Of a stretch of DNA of 64,000 nucleotides, positions 22,656 through 34,214 are shown one piece after another. The stretch is from Diploptera punctata (lineage: Eukaryota > Arthropoda > Insecta > Blattodea > Blaberidae). The notes under the pieces were generated by a model. That model saw only the letters and a program-made list of their open reading frames with translations. It was not told the DNA's origin and did not search any database. The number at the start of each line of letters is the position of its first letter. Position 1 is the stretch's first letter. Where the stretch lies: contig JASPKZ010007795.1 in assembly GCA_030220185.1 (NCBI GenBank), positions 1,573,001 to 1,637,000 on the forward strand, read 5' to 3'. The position numbers and the translations under genes are program-made.

Positions 22656-23884
22656 AGCAAATGAATAATACTTTTGCCTGATACTGATTGATAATTTATC
22701 ATTTATCAGTGATAAATTATAATATTAATAAATAGATAATAAAATACTAATTATGTTAATTTAGAAATAAAATATGTAATGAAGCTATATAATTATTGTT
22801 GTTTATTATTTGGTATTGCACTTATTGACATTTTTCATGCATATTTCGAGCATGTTATGTTGCATATAATCCGGTCTCTACTTATATCTTACGTTTATTG
22901 TAACGGACTGTCAACAGCACGTACGGCTTACTGCCCGTGCGACCCATATTTGTAAATAATATTGTAAATATCTTACTTTTTGTCTAATAAAGTCCTACTA
23001 CTACTACTACTATATCTTACGCACTTTAGGTTGTCGTGCAATAGAGATTCCGATTTTTAATACGAGTCGTAGGATCCTTAGTAACATTTAAATATAATTG
23101 GTATAAATTACACTGTTGTTTACATTAATAATATGAATGTATTACATCACAGTTTATTATAACTGGGCCTTTTGTTTTGCAGTCCGCTAGTTCCTTATCG
23201 TATGCTGCATATAAGTGTAAGGCCACTCTAGAAGTTAAAATTGTTTGCTATAATTTATTGGCACCCTACATTAAATAGTGAGATAAAAAATCGAAACCAA
23301 AATACTGAAATATCTTAAATACAAAAGGCATTGTCTTCGTAGTAAACTAGACTAATAGTAATTTATCACAGTACATTCAAGTTAGTTTTATTGCGATATT
23401 TCAAGTCTTGAAGAGAGATTCTGGTCAACCAGACTGTTTACGAGGAACTTTACTGCAAGTTGTGAATGTGATATGCTCTGCCATTATTATGTGTTGAAGG
23501 AGAGAAGAGAAAAAAAACAAGTTGGCACAACTTATTCCAGTTAGAGAATGGAAGCTTTTGTGTTGATGACGTTACAGAGAGAATTTGCCGCACAGGCCCA
23601 GACCACACGCGAAGTTATAAAACTGTGTTATTGAAAATTATTCCTTACATATATCTAACATCCTTGTCTCTTCGGCAAATAACAAAGCTTTAGAACCAGA
23701 ATCAAAATAAAACTGAATTCGAGGAACCTCTCAATTATTAATTCAGACCGTTGCTTTTGTGTTTCACATTTTTTCTCCTGCTGCTTTGTGGTTGATTCAT
23801 AGCTACCGCAGTTTGAGCAATCTTTTCAAGAGTTTTCGTTATGAGATCATGGGAAATGATTATTCGTTAGAAAAATAATATATT
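22656..23884. other. Mostly unassigned; retroposon-like 3' end at 22900-23012
   Basis: Contains the hairpin-plus-(CTA)n structure annotated separately and a small palindrome at 22690-22719 (ATAATTTATC/GATAAATTAT). No gene. Confidence 0.4.
22917..23012 (+). repeat. Retroposon-like 3' terminus: hairpin, AATAAA and (CTA)n
   Basis: GCACG at 22917-22921 with CGTGC at 22936-22940 and inner GGC/GCC forms a stem-loop; AATAAAG lies at 22987-22993; the sequence ends in a CTA trinucleotide run to 23012. No coding sequence is recognisable upstream. Confidence 0.45.
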
Positions 23885-24135
23885 TATTTATTTAGCATGT
23901 TTCTCATCTTCCTGTACCCAATTAATCTACTGTCATTCTCCTCCATATCTCTCTGTCATCGTTCAATCCTTTTTCCCTCATGCTGTTCAAAACACCATCA
24001 ATCCGCGTTATTTTTGGCCATCGTTGTATTCTTCTTCTTCTTGTTCTTCTTGTACCAAGTGGCACCCATTTTAGTATTCTTCCTGGGAATCTGTCTTCTG
24101 ACATTCTTTTTTACACGACCATACCATTTTAATTG
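23885..24135 (-). mobile_element. LINE family 3, 3' end
   Basis: Reverse frame 24104-23922: MSEDRFPGRILKWVPLGTRR then WPKITRIDGVLNSM and DREIWRRMTVD. This is the C-terminal HV-RM...GRP-type block with the GRP motif altered to TRRTRRRRIQRW. The tail is AT-rich (ATAAATAAATA). Confidence 0.7.
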
Positions 24136-24182
24136 TTAAGGTAATCTTTTTTTTTAATTTTTATCTATCTATTTTCGGGTTT

Positions 24183-24530
24183 TTACAGCTGCTGTCGTCT
24201 TCCCGTGCCAAACCTCCAAAGCCTACGGTCTTGGGCATCTTCGATGCTTAGCCCTCTAGCTTGCATTACTGTCTTCATGTTTTCCTTCCATGTTAACCTT
24301 GGTCTCCCTCTTTTCTTCTTTCTGTTCGGATGCCATTCATATAGTTGCTTCGGCCATCGCTCATCTTCCATTCTTAAGACATGTCCTAACCACTTTAATT
24401 CCTTATCCTCAATTCTTTCAATTATGCTTTCTTCTGCTTCCATTATGTTTCTAATTTCCTTATTTGTGACATGTTCTAATCTAGACTTTCTGGCACTTCT
24501 CCGTAAATAATCCATTTCTAGAGCTATTAG
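24183..24530 (-). mobile_element. LINE family 4, 3' end of ORF2
   Basis: Unbroken reverse frame 24515-24183: MDYLRRSARKSRLEHVTNKE, KELKWLGHVLRMEDERWPKQ, KKRGRPRLTWKENMKTVMQA and WRFGTGRRQQL. Family 4 differs from families 1 and 2 in the RR-WRFGTGRR ending. The copy at 57365-58260 belongs to the same family. Confidence 0.8.
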
Positions 24531-24595
24531 TCTATTCTTGTAGTACTTATTGATTGTCCATACTTACTTGTTAAAATAATACATCTATAGAGGTG

Positions 24596-25440
24596 TAAGA
24601 TAAGGGTGTAGTTTATCACCTAACTCTTTTTAATTTATATATTATTGAAATCATCCAAAATTGGAAAAGTAATGTTAATGTAGGTATAAGAATGGACCGT
24701 TTTAAAATATTAAATGTTTTAATGTATGCTGACGATGTGGTTATTATTCAAGAAAATCAAAATAATTTGCAGTACTCTTTACATCAATTAAATCAGTTAT
24801 GCCAAGAATATAATTTTAAAATATAAAAAGAAAAAAACGAAAATAATGGCATTTTGGGGGAGTGAACATATAAGATCAAAAATCATAATAGACAACAGAC
24901 CTCTGGAACAAGTAAAAAATTTTAATTATTTGGGCTTTAATTTTGCTATAAACACAAAAACTGAAAGAGACGTAAATATGAAACTGTCAAGATTTCAAAT
25001 GATATGTGGAACTATAAATAGAACATTAAAGAACAAAACAAGAAGAGATACTACATTGAAGTTTTATAAAACATTGGCAGTTCCTGCATAACTTTATGGG
25101 AGTGAAACTTGGGTAATGACCAAAAAATTACAAAGTAGAATACAAAACGTAGAAATGAACTTATTTAGAAGAACAAAAGGCTGCACAAGAATGGATCGGA
25201 TAAAGAATGAAGATATAAGAATAGAGTTAAATATATATCCATTGAATGATAAAATCAAAGAATATAGAGAAAAATGGTTTAGACATGTAGAAAAAATGAA
25301 TGTAACAAGACTACCAAAAGCAGCATTTAACTACAAGCCAAGAGGTTCAAGGAATGTAGGAAGGCCAGTGAAAAGATGGACAGAACAACTGTGAGGCGGA
25401 ACAGGCAGTTTGCCTAGCCCGTGAAGTGAAGAAGAAGAAT
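24596..25440 (+). mobile_element. LINE family 2 copy with YADD box
   Basis: Starts in RT with LTLFNLYIIE (about 24610), then LNVLMYADDVVIIQENQNNL with the YADD box at 24725-24736. A frameshift near 24825 leads to 24846-25091 (RSKIIIDNRPLEQVKNFNYL, TLAVPA, stop) and 25116-25394 (MDRIKNEDIRIELN, HVEKMNVTRLPKAAF, NVGRPVKRW). The 3' UTR has the stem-loop AGGCA-GTT-TGCCT at 25403-25415 and a GAAGAAGAA tail. It has one stop and one frameshift. Confidence 0.88.
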
Positions 25441-25504
25441 ACATCTAATATATATATAATCTCTTATTCTAATAAAAACATATCATTCGTTACTTGTTTG
25501 TGGG

Positions 25505-25809
25505 GGGCACGCCGTAGCGTAGTGGTTAAGGCACTGAGCTACAAGCCGGAGGGTCGAGGGTTCAAGTCCCGTTGGGGTCAGGATTTTTAAACTGACCCGA
25601 ACCTTCTGGCGGCACTATGGCCCTGGGGTCGACTCAGCCTCTAACGGAAATGAGTACCAGGCGCTTGTTCTGGGGTAAAGGCGGCCGTCACGCAGGGCTG
25701 ACAACCCGGCTGACATCAAGTGCCGATTGTCAAGAAAAAGTGGGAGCCTTAACCTCCTACTACCCCAAGGGCCTCCTGAGGCCTGTAGTGGGATCACTTT
25801 ACCTTTACC
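25505..25809 (+). mobile_element. SINE B
   Basis: Full-length. A box TAGCGTAGTGG, B box GGTTCAAGTCC. 3' part contains GGCCTC/GAGGCC hairpin. Target-site duplication TTACTTGTTTGTGGG at 25490-25504 and 25810-25824. Confidence 0.93.
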
Positions 25810-25824
25810 TTACTTGTTTGTGGG

Positions 25825-26351
25825 TACGTGTGCGTGTGTCAATTTCAGTTACTAAATTATAAAGGGAGACAATGTTATTTTCTCTTGCATTTACCTTTCT
25901 GAATGTTCTTCACCCCTACCTCTTCTAGTACATTATCCCTGCACCCTTTCTCCACACAAAATTACATTTGTTTCTGATGATGCATAGCCTATAAGTGAAT
26001 AGTGTTAATGCGTTCAGCATGTTTCAGAAATATGATTGAGTTTTCCATTGGATAAAGTAATATTTCGCTGTAACATAAATTGATGCACTACCTTTCTTCC
26101 CTCCTACATCTGATAAAGTGGGTAGTTTACATTTTGCAACAACTAATATAAACGTATTGTAATGAAATGTCTCCAGTAACACAAACGTACACTCAGTTTG
26201 ATATCTGTATATAGGTACATTATCTTCTCAAATCACGAACTTTACAATTATTTGCACTTTTATAATTTAAACAACTTAATATGGCGATGAATAAAATAAT
26301 TTTTCTCCCGGGCGTTCCTTATACCAACATTTTCAATGAGACTTTCCAATG
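25825..26351. other. Unassigned
   Basis: No gene or repeat supported. Confidence 0.4.
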
Positions 26352-26361
26352 TGATTTGGTT

Positions 26362-26702
26362 TTCCAAACTCCCAGCGCGACTGGCCTAGAAGATCCTTGG
26401 CCTACCATCCGGCTGCTGGCCTCACGTCCACTTGTATTAATCACATAAGTAGACTATCATATGCCAATGTATGGGTGACATGTGGTCAGCATGTCGGGTC
26501 CCCCAGCTGGTCTTCTCAACCTGGGGTCGCTACTTATTGTAGCTATCCAAATGCCTCACGATGCTGGGTGGGCACCGGTCTCATGCTGGCCGAAATTCCG
26601 TGAGAAAAATGTGTTCTCCCATGGGGACTCGAACTGGCACAAGTCCCGTAGCTCTACGCCAAGGCATCTTGCTTTAATCACTCGGCAACGACGCGGAACT
26701 GT
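26362..26702 (-). mobile_element. SINE A
   Basis: Head and B box degraded by several substitutions (GCCAGTTCGAGTCC on the reverse strand). Target-site duplication TGATTTGGTT at 26352-26361 and 26703-26712. Confidence 0.87.
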
Positions 26703-26712
26703 TGATTTGGTT

Positions 26713-27170
26713 CAAGAGGCCGAAATATTTAGTGTACTCTGTATCATCAGTAGATCTATCTGATTTCTGAAATTAGTTACTTAGAAGCAAAGTGATTTTT
26801 GGCAAAAAAAAACTAGTTTGTGCATACTTACGTTCTTGAAGCATAATTGTATTTAGTGACAAAGGTATGTAAGTGCATGCGTTAGGAATAGATAAAGTAT
26901 GAGTGCTATAATTTTCAATTACCTATGATTGTCTTATAACAACTTCAACGTAAACTCAGTACTGCAAAACTTACACCCCTTTGCTTCTAATCGCCTCAAA
27001 TAAAAAGGAGTCGTCCATCCTACCATAACGGTTGGCCATCACTGTTTTACGATCAGAAATGTGTTTTGAAAATGCTGTAAACAATATTGTAAATATAAAC
27101 TGGGGAAAAAAAAAAAACAAAAAACTTAGCTTGCAATTAAAATCTTGCTTCGGGGATTATATCTTAAGAT
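26713..27170. other. Unassigned
   Basis: AT-rich with an A-run at 27107-27122; nothing recognisable. Confidence 0.4.
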
Positions 27171-27183
27171 AATAAAAAAAACT

Positions 27184-27520
27184 CCTGGCGCAACAGGCCT
27201 ACAAGGCCCTTAGGCTACCAGCCGGCTGCTGGCCTCACATCCACATGTGTCAATCACAGAGGTAGATGATAATCAGCCAGTGTAGGGGTGACATGTGGTC
27301 AGCATGTCGAGTCCCCCAGCCGTTATAGCTGGTTTTCTCAACCTGGAGCCGTTACATATTGTAGCTACCCATGTGCATCACGATGCTGGGTGGGCACCGG
27401 TCCCATACTGGCCGAAATACCATGATAAAATCTCTTCCCCCATGGAGACTCGAACCAGCGTAAGTCCCGTAGCTCTGCGCCAATGCTTCCTGCCTTAACC
27501 ACTCGGCTACGGCGCGGGAC
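27184..27520 (-). mobile_element. SINE A
   Basis: One of the cleanest copies. Head GTCCCGCGCCGTAGCCGAGT, B box GGTTCGAGTCT. Target-site duplication ATCTTAAGATAAT at 27171-27183 and 27521-27533. Confidence 0.93.
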
Positions 27521-27533
27521 ATCTTAAGATAAT

Positions 27534-28086
27534 GAAATACGGTAAACTAAAATAGATGATCTTATTTATTGCAATTCTAACAATTATTGTAGGTATATTA
27601 CTTATGTAAGCTGTTGAAAAATAGCATTACATATATAAAGCAATATTTTTGTTTACGGTAAGCAACTGGTCTTTAATTGTTCCATTCTATTATCAAAGTT
27701 TGATAGATTCTCTGTTCAAGTGTGCGAATTTTTCTACTCATGACATTTTTTTAACAGAAAAAGTTAAAAAGACTATTCTAAAATATAATTCATAATTAAA
27801 AGAAATTAGATAAAAATATATGATAAGATAAAGTGAAAGTACAATAAATTCCAATCTTAATAATGTAGACAATAAATGCTTTCGATTTGAAGAAAAAACT
27901 CAAATCCCACAAAAAAAAGTAATACATATATATAAAGGTATTAACATTAACAATATCCATCATTCTCTATTTTAGCTTGTGTATGCCTATGTCGTTCGTT
28001 TTGTTTAGAAGTGATTCGTAAAAAAAACTATATTTTAATGTAGGTCACATGGATTTTTTATAAACGTGCGGAATTCTATCAAATCT
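27534..28086. other. Unassigned AT-rich sequence
   Basis: No gene; it borders the minisatellite. Confidence 0.4.
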
Positions 28087-29668
28087 TGAAGGATGTGTGT
28101 GTACGCCTCCTGTTGATAGTTGTGTGTGTGTGCGTGCGTACGCCTCCTGTTGATAGTATACATCTTGAAGGATGTGTGTGTACGCCTCCTGTTGATAGTA
28201 TACATCTTGAAGGATGTGTGTGTACGCCTCCTGTTGATAGTATACATCTTGAAGGATGTGTGTGTACGCCTCCTGTTGATAGTATACATCTTGAAGGATG
28301 TGTGTGTACGCCTCCTGTTGATAGTATACATCTTGAAGGATGTGTGTGTACGCCTCCTGTTGATAGTATACATCTTGAAGGATGTGTGTGTGCGCCTCCT
28401 GTTGATAGTATACATCTTGAAGGATGTGTGTGTACGCCTCCTGTTGATAGTATACATCTTGAAGGATGTGTGTGTACGCCTCCTGTTGATAGTATACATC
28501 TTGAAGGATGTGTGTGTACGCCTCCTGTTGATAGTATACATCTTGAAGGATGTGTGTGTACGCCTCCTGTTGATAGTATACATCTTGAAGGATGTGTGTG
28601 TACGCCTCCTGTTGATAGTATACATCTTGAAGGATGTGTGTGTGCGCCTCCTGTTGATAGTATACATCTTGAAGGATGTGTGTGTACGCCTCCTGTTGAT
28701 AGTATACATCTTGAAGGATGTGTGTGTACGCCTCCTGTTGATAGTATACATCTTGAAGGATGTGTGTGTACGCCTCCTGTTGATAGTATACATCTGAAGG
28801 ATGTGTGTGTACGCCTCCTGTTGATAGTATACATCTTGAAGGATGTGTGTGTACGCCTCCTGTTGATAGTATACATCTTGAAGGATGTGTGTGTACGCCT
28901 CCTGTTGATAGTATACATCTTGAAGGATGTGTGTGTACGCCTCCTGTTGATAGTATACATCTTGAAGGATGTGTGTGTACGCCTCCTGTTGATAGTATAC
29001 ATCTTGAAGGATGTGTGTGTACGCCTCCTGTTGATAGTATACATCTTGAAGGATGTGTGTGTACGCCTCCTGTTGATAGTATACATCTTGAAGGATGTGT
29101 GTGTACGCCTCCTGTTGATAGTATACATCTTGAAGGATGTGTGTGTACGCCTCCTGTTGATAGTATACATCTTGAAGGATGTGTGTGTACGCCTCCTGTT
29201 GATAGTATACATCTTGAAGGATGTGTGTGTACGCCTCCTGTTGATAGTATACATCTTGAAGGATGTGTGTGTACGCCTCCTGTTGATAGTATACATCTTG
29301 AAGGATGTGTGTGTGCGCCTCCTGTTGATAGTATACATCTTGAAGGATGTGTGTGTACGCCTCCTGTTGATAGTATACATCTTGAAGGATGTGTGGTACG
29401 CCTCCTGTTGATAGTATACATCTTGAAGGATGTGTGTGTACGCCTCCTGTTGATAGTATACATCTTGAAGGATGTGTGTGTACGCCTCCTGTTGATAGTA
29501 TACATCTTGAAGGATGTGTGTGTACGCCTCCTGTTGATAGTATACATCTTGAAGGATGTGTGTGTACGCCTCCTGTTGATAGTATACATCTTGAAGGATG
29601 TGTGTGTACGCCTCCTGTTGATAGTTGTGTGTGTGTGCGTGCGTACGCCTCCTGTTGATAGTATACAT
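28087..29668. repeat. 42-bp minisatellite, about 37 units
   Basis: The unit is GATGTGTGTGTACGCCTCCT followed by GTTGATAGTATACATCTTGA and AG. Units are almost identical; variants are TGCGCC for TACGCC in three units (near 28390, 28642 and 29314), a lost T at about 28794 and a GT loss at about 29394. A variant unit containing (TG)n then CGTGCG occurs once at each end (about 28113-28141 and 29623-29645). Because 42 is divisible by 3, several frames on both strands stay open for hundreds of codons; these are artefacts, not genes. Confidence 0.97.
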
Positions 29669-29881
29669 GTGGTACCGGTTTTACTCTGACGTCGGATGTT
29701 GCGATTCTGTGGGTTTATATGCTAATTAAAAAGTAGATCAGATAATTTAGAATTAACACTTCGAATAACATAATAAATAAACTATTAAGTTCCTTATGTG
29801 GTCTTTTAAATTTTTCAAGAAATGTGGATATTTGAATGATTTTAAATATATGTAGAACCCGGGCAAACACTATATAATTTT

Positions 29882-30205
29882 GGAATGCAGGCTTTCACGG
29901 CCGGTAATCATGGTAATAAAAGATTCCGGGCTATGTGGCCGTGGTCTATAACTGGCGTTTCTTCCAGACGTTTCTCCCTCAACTGCGGAGGGCATCTCCA
30001 GTGGCGAGCGCTTCCAGCTGTTGTTTCTCTGTCGTAGACTCGACTATGAATGGGTCGAGTCGACGTAGTCGAGTCTACGACAGAGAAACAACAGCTGGAA
30101 GCGCTCGCCACTGAAGATGCCCTCCGCAGTTGAGGGAGAAACGTCTGGAAGAAACGCCAGTTATAGACCACGGCCACATAGCCCGGAATCTTTTATTACC
30201 ACTAT
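29882..30205. mobile_element. Palindromic Penelope-type terminal repeat with hammerhead-like cores
   Basis: The arms run from about 29912 inward and mirror to about 30200, with a short centre around 30041-30075. An unpaired tail (GGAATGCAGGCTTTCACGGC, 29882-29901) lies outside on one side only; the palindromes at 54 and 56.5 kb have a similar one-sided tail containing CCGTGAAAGCCT. The right arm carries a complete hammerhead-type core; the left-arm copy has one core substitution. It is non-coding. Assignment to Penelope-like elements rests on the known occurrence of hammerhead ribozymes in their terminal repeats and is an inference. Confidence 0.65.
30101..30157 (+). ncRNA. Hammerhead ribozyme-like motif
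   Basis: The core CTGAAGA (30111-30117) fits CUGANGA. Stem II is CCCTC/GAGGG with loop CGCAGTT, then GAAACGTC (30138-30145), giving GAAA and a GUC cleavage triplet with practically no stem III loop. Stem I forms from CCA (30108-30110) with TGG (30146-30148), an internal loop, and GCG (30101-30103) with CGC (30155-30157). Extra bases between core and stem II make activity uncertain. The inverted copy in the left arm reads CTGGAGA, which breaks an invariant position. Confidence 0.55.
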
Positions 30206-30576
30206 ATCATTTTGTTTATAAAATTAAGATTTTAACAAAAACTATTACAACTTTGCTTTGTTTTGGGATTAGAAACCATTAAATGTATATGCAATGATAA
30301 GCGATTTCGACAACAAAAAAAAAAAAGGAACTCTATGTTCCATGGTAAAAATATACCTAAATGGATGACCAAAATATAGGGCATATTCAGGTAATTTCGT
30401 ACATTATAAACTATAAAGGAGGAAAGCGCACACATTACTTATGGATATATACCTAACCAGTGAAACAGAACTTTATGACAAACTGTTAAAGGATGTTTAC
30501 AGATTTTGGCTGAGTGTTTTAATATAAGAAACCCATGGTATCCGATGACTTACAGTTATGATAGAGTATCGATGTA
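30206..30576. other. Unassigned
   Basis: AT-rich, no supported feature. Confidence 0.4.
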
Positions 30577-31269
30577 CAGTAAAAGCTCCTTATTCGCGGG
30601 GATATGTTCCGCGAACACAGAAACTGCGAATATGGAATGAAGTTTGTATGTGTATAAAGTGGATACGTTCCAAGGTTCCAGAATAAAATAAAAATTATCA
30701 AAGTAAATTCAATTAATGAGAGATTTTGAACAATTTATATTAATTATTATTGTCAGACTTAGGCAAGGGCTTAAAGAAGTTAGTGATTTTTTTTCCTGTT
30801 TTGCCACTTTTAAAATATCTTTCAGTCGTAAACTACTCGCCTACGCGTAAACGGTCCTGTTTTTACTTTAAGTGGCAACAAAGCAGAAGAGACACGTGTT
30901 ATCCAATCAAAATCATTGCAACGAATGACAAGTTGAAACAATAAAATACCGATAGTGGCGAGGGCGGCATCTATAACGGACATAGCGGCGCCTGAAATAC
31001 GACGGCGGTGGCTTTTTTAACAACGAACTTTAGGCTTAGTGACAATAAAGTTTGTTTTACTTTGATATTAATTTGTCCATTTGGTTTGAATCGCTCTTTG
31101 TGTGAAAGCCGCTTTGGCACGTACCTGCAGTAAAAAAAGTTGCCGATGCATAATAAAGGATACTAATCCTTTTAATGTACCGACTGGATCCGCGAATAAA
31201 GACATTTTTAGCCGCGAACACAGGACCTGTGTCGGAAATTTTTACCCCTCGAATAAAGAGATTTTACTG
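30577..31269. mobile_element. pogo/Tigger-like non-autonomous element
   Basis: The ends are inverted repeats beginning CAGTAAAA: left CAGTAAAAGCTCCTTATTCG, right (reverse complement) CAGTAAAATCTCTTTATTCG, flanked by TA on both sides. CAGT ends with TA target duplication and 'TTATTCG' subterminal blocks are typical of pogo/Tigger. The right end repeats a second GCGAATAAAGA block further in. No transposase domain is seen. Confidence 0.75.
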
Positions 31270-31728
31270 TATTACTTTGGACCGTGACAAGATGGGTTCT
31301 GATAAATTACAAATAAAATTAAAATTAAGACTTGCTTTAAGAAACACTAAGGACAGTATTAAATAGTGCATAGTGTAATGAAAAAATACAATGTTTAACT
31401 TTTTCCCCCTCTTCTTTGTATCATTACTTAAGTAATTTTTGTAGTGTTTATATTACAGTATATGTTTTTTATAGTTCCTAATTCATGATGATGTTTGATT
31501 AATTTGTAATATTCTTTGTAATCTATCAGAATCCAACGTATTATGGTTTAAAGATATGGTTAATTGTGGTAACATATTAGAAATACGTTACTCCGTAGTA
31601 AGTCAACAAAGACCATGGGTTCCTTATATCAAAAAAAAGTCGTCAGCATTCCAAGAGTTTTGTTCTATATATATGCATGTATGTGTTTTTCTTTCTGTGT
31701 GAATATATGTAGTATATATGTGTGTGTG

Positions 31729-31759
<31 letters not shown>

Positions 31760-31959
31760 GACATTACTTTAAAAGGAAAATAGAAATATGAAACATGTAA
31801 GTTACTCAAAGATTTGTTGCATAGATATAATCTAATACCACCAGGTTTTCTTTCATAACATTTCTGGCCTTTTCTCCTGGCATTGGCGGAATTGTAATCC
31901 ATTTCTTAAACTGGGGCACTTGAAAGGCGGTGTTACGTTATCCCGATGATATGATGGGT
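31270..31959. other. Unassigned; (TA)n at 31732-31759
   Basis: TG- and TA-dinucleotide runs between 31690 and 31759; otherwise nothing. Confidence 0.45.
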
Positions 31960-32130
31960 GATAAATGATAATGAAGCGGCCAGGAGAATCATTAACCTAA
32001 ATTCCAGACCATGTGCAAGCGCAGGAATAATTTCCTTTAAGGAAAAATTCCTATGGTCTGACCGGGAATTAAACCAGAGACCTCATGAACTGTAGTCAGA
32101 AACGCTGACCACTAGCCCATGATGCTGAGC
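31960..32130 (-). repeat. Possible tRNA-derived SINE fragment (SINE E)
   Basis: The reverse strand contains GGGCTAGTGGTCAGCG (A-box-like) and GGTTTAATTCCCGGTC (B-box-like). The inner stretch GGAAAAATTCC is palindromic. Only one copy is seen. Confidence 0.45.
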
Positions 32131-32157
32131 TTGTTATATATATATATATATATATAG

Positions 32158-32497
32158 TCCACCGCTGTGGTCTCGAGGTAGCGTGCTGCCTTGTCACGCA
32201 GCGGGGCCGGGTTCGATCCCGGTCGGGGCAGTTTTTCTGGGTGAGGTTTTTATCGGGGTTTTTCCTCACCTGTAAGACAAATGTCAGGAAAACTTTAAGG
32301 CCCAAACGGTCCCCGAAATCATATGGCCATCATCATCATCATGATCTTCCTTATCATTATCATCATCATCCTTCACCGGTGTGGAAAGCAACGGGAAGCT
32401 ACCACACCTACACAATTCCCTAGTATAGCTGCAATCATAGCATGAAAATGCTATGATTGCAGTGAAGGACCTGCCTTCGGGCAGAATTACTATGGAT

Positions 32498-32500
<3 letters not shown>
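32158..32500 (+). mobile_element. SINE C inserted in a (TA)n microsatellite
   Basis: Head CACCGCTGTGGTCTCGAGG, B box GGTTCGATCCC, body with (CAT)n, tail CTGCCTTCGGGCAG...ATGGATGGA. (TA)n abuts it on both sides (32135-32154 and 32501-32534), so the target was probably the microsatellite. Confidence 0.9.
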
Positions 32501-32534
<34 letters not shown>

Positions 32535-32541
<7 letters not shown>

Positions 32542-32999
32542 AGATCGTTTCTGCAGCAAACAATAAACCCGTTCAAACTGATATACCAAAAACTGCTTGA
32601 GCAAAATTCTGCTTAAAAAATGGAATATGTTATAAAGGTGACCGTTGATATTCCGTATTCACCACAGTCGGATTGACCAAATAAAGTTTTACGACTAATT
32701 AACTTTTAATGTAGGCAAATTTATTAGAATTTTAAACAATAAGAAATCTAAAAAAAAAAAAAAGACAATAAGAAACACGCCAAATATTAGAAAAAAATGT
32801 TTATTAAAAGAGTATATTAGTGTCAGGGGCATATAAAAATGCCTATAAAAGGTAGAGGTTTAACCTAAGGTAAAGAAAGAGAGAGAGTGTAATATTATTT
32901 TTACGGACGAAAAAGTGTAGATAAAATTTTTTAAAAGATAATTTACAACTCTTATAAAGTGTATGCCTGTGCACCTTGATTAAATGTATGTACTATAGA
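32535..32999. other. Unassigned
   Basis: No gene; A-rich run at about 32750-32764. Confidence 0.4.
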
Positions 33000-33070
33000 A
33001 TAGAATAGATTTATTTAGCCTGGTGGAGTTAACGCCATGTAACCTTCTCTTCCACTCACCAGTATATATG
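33000..33070 (-). repeat. Short retroposon 3' end (AATAGAATAG type)
   Basis: Matches 43127-43195: TTATTTAGCC.GGTGGAGTTAA, then CTTCTCTTCCACTCACCAG. The hairpin seen at 43164-43179 is decayed here. Confidence 0.6.
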
Positions 33071-33107
33071 CCATGTTGTTAATGAATTATATTAGAAATA
33101 AAAATAA

Positions 33108-33388
33108 GGAGGCCCTTAGGTGTCCGAGGTTAAGACTCTAATCATTCTAGTCAATCGATACCAGATGTCAGCCGGGTTGTGAGCAGTGCGTGACGGTCCA
33201 CTTTGCTTCCAGAAAAAATAAACATATGGTACTCACTTCCGTTAGAGGCTGAGTCGACCCGTGTGTCCATATGTAGCCGCTAGAAGATTTATCCCAGATT
33301 AAAAATCCTGACCCTACCGGGACTCTAACACTCAACCATAAGGCTTGTAGGGTACTGCCTTAAGCAATTACGCTAAGGCGTGCCTCCA
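33108..33388 (-). mobile_element. SINE B, diverged
   Basis: Clear match over GTCAGCCGGGTTGT and CGTTAGAGGCTGAGTCGACC, with degraded A and B boxes. Confidence 0.8.
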
Positions 33389-34214
33389 CTTTAATGATGT
33401 TAGCATTGTTTAAAAACAATTCTTACTGAACTTGTGAAAACGTGAATAACTCGCAACTCATCGGTTATTTCGTTGGGAGCAACGAACCTTCATTGCTAAT
33501 ACGAAGTTGTCGGTGTACTTCGCCGATATCTGGAAGCAACTTCTCCGTCACTCCTGTAAGGCGGGTGAGTATAATTACATTCTTGGAGGCGCCTTACTGC
33601 CAAATAAGCTAGAATTACAATCACGCCAGTTCGTGTACGAAAATTAGGTTAAGAATAGAATGCTAAAACACGTTAAGTTAAACAAGAGTCGCCATGTGGC
33701 ATCGACAACATTTTGTTTGTCTAATTACATAATTATGCCAATCCCTAGAATCAAATTCACTGCGCGCACTAGTTTTATTGAATGACATGAATTTCTTTAT
33801 TCATAATTGTAAAATATCAAGAACTTATTTCTGCCTCACTGCACTCTTTTTGTTCTTAAAATAGTTATTAAAACCGTTTTAATGAAATCGCTTACAATAA
33901 GTGTCGTTGTTATAACTTCAAAACACCGGAGAAAATAACTTTGTTAATTAAAACAAGTATCAGCTGTAAAACGTAATTAAGAAAAATATTTGATCCAGTA
34001 GATAATTAATATGAATATGCCTTAACTGGCGGATTAATTATTAAATTACCTTGACCATGTATCACTGCCTATACTGGCAGATGATAGTCCATCTCTCTAA
34101 TTAACATATGTGAATTTGAAGCTAGCAGCCGCTCATAGCCCAAGTGGCGCGTCATGGAGTTTAGAGTATACATTAATACAATTTCTAAATATAAGTCAAA
34201 ACGTTACATCGAAA
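33389..34214. other. Unassigned
   Basis: No gene or repeat supported. Confidence 0.4.

Noticed and set aside
24205..24510. 101-codon forward ORF
   Set aside because: Antisense of the LINE frame 24515-24183, which has a recognisable GHVLRM...GRPRLTW pattern.
28087..29668. CRISPR-like array
   Set aside because: There are no unique spacers; it is a head-to-tail tandem repeat in a eukaryotic context.
28035..29689. Very long ORFs (225-529 codons) on both strands, a possible repetitive secreted protein
   Set aside because: They arise from a 42-bp repeat whose length is a multiple of three; several frames on both strands are open at once, and codon-neutral variation is not seen.
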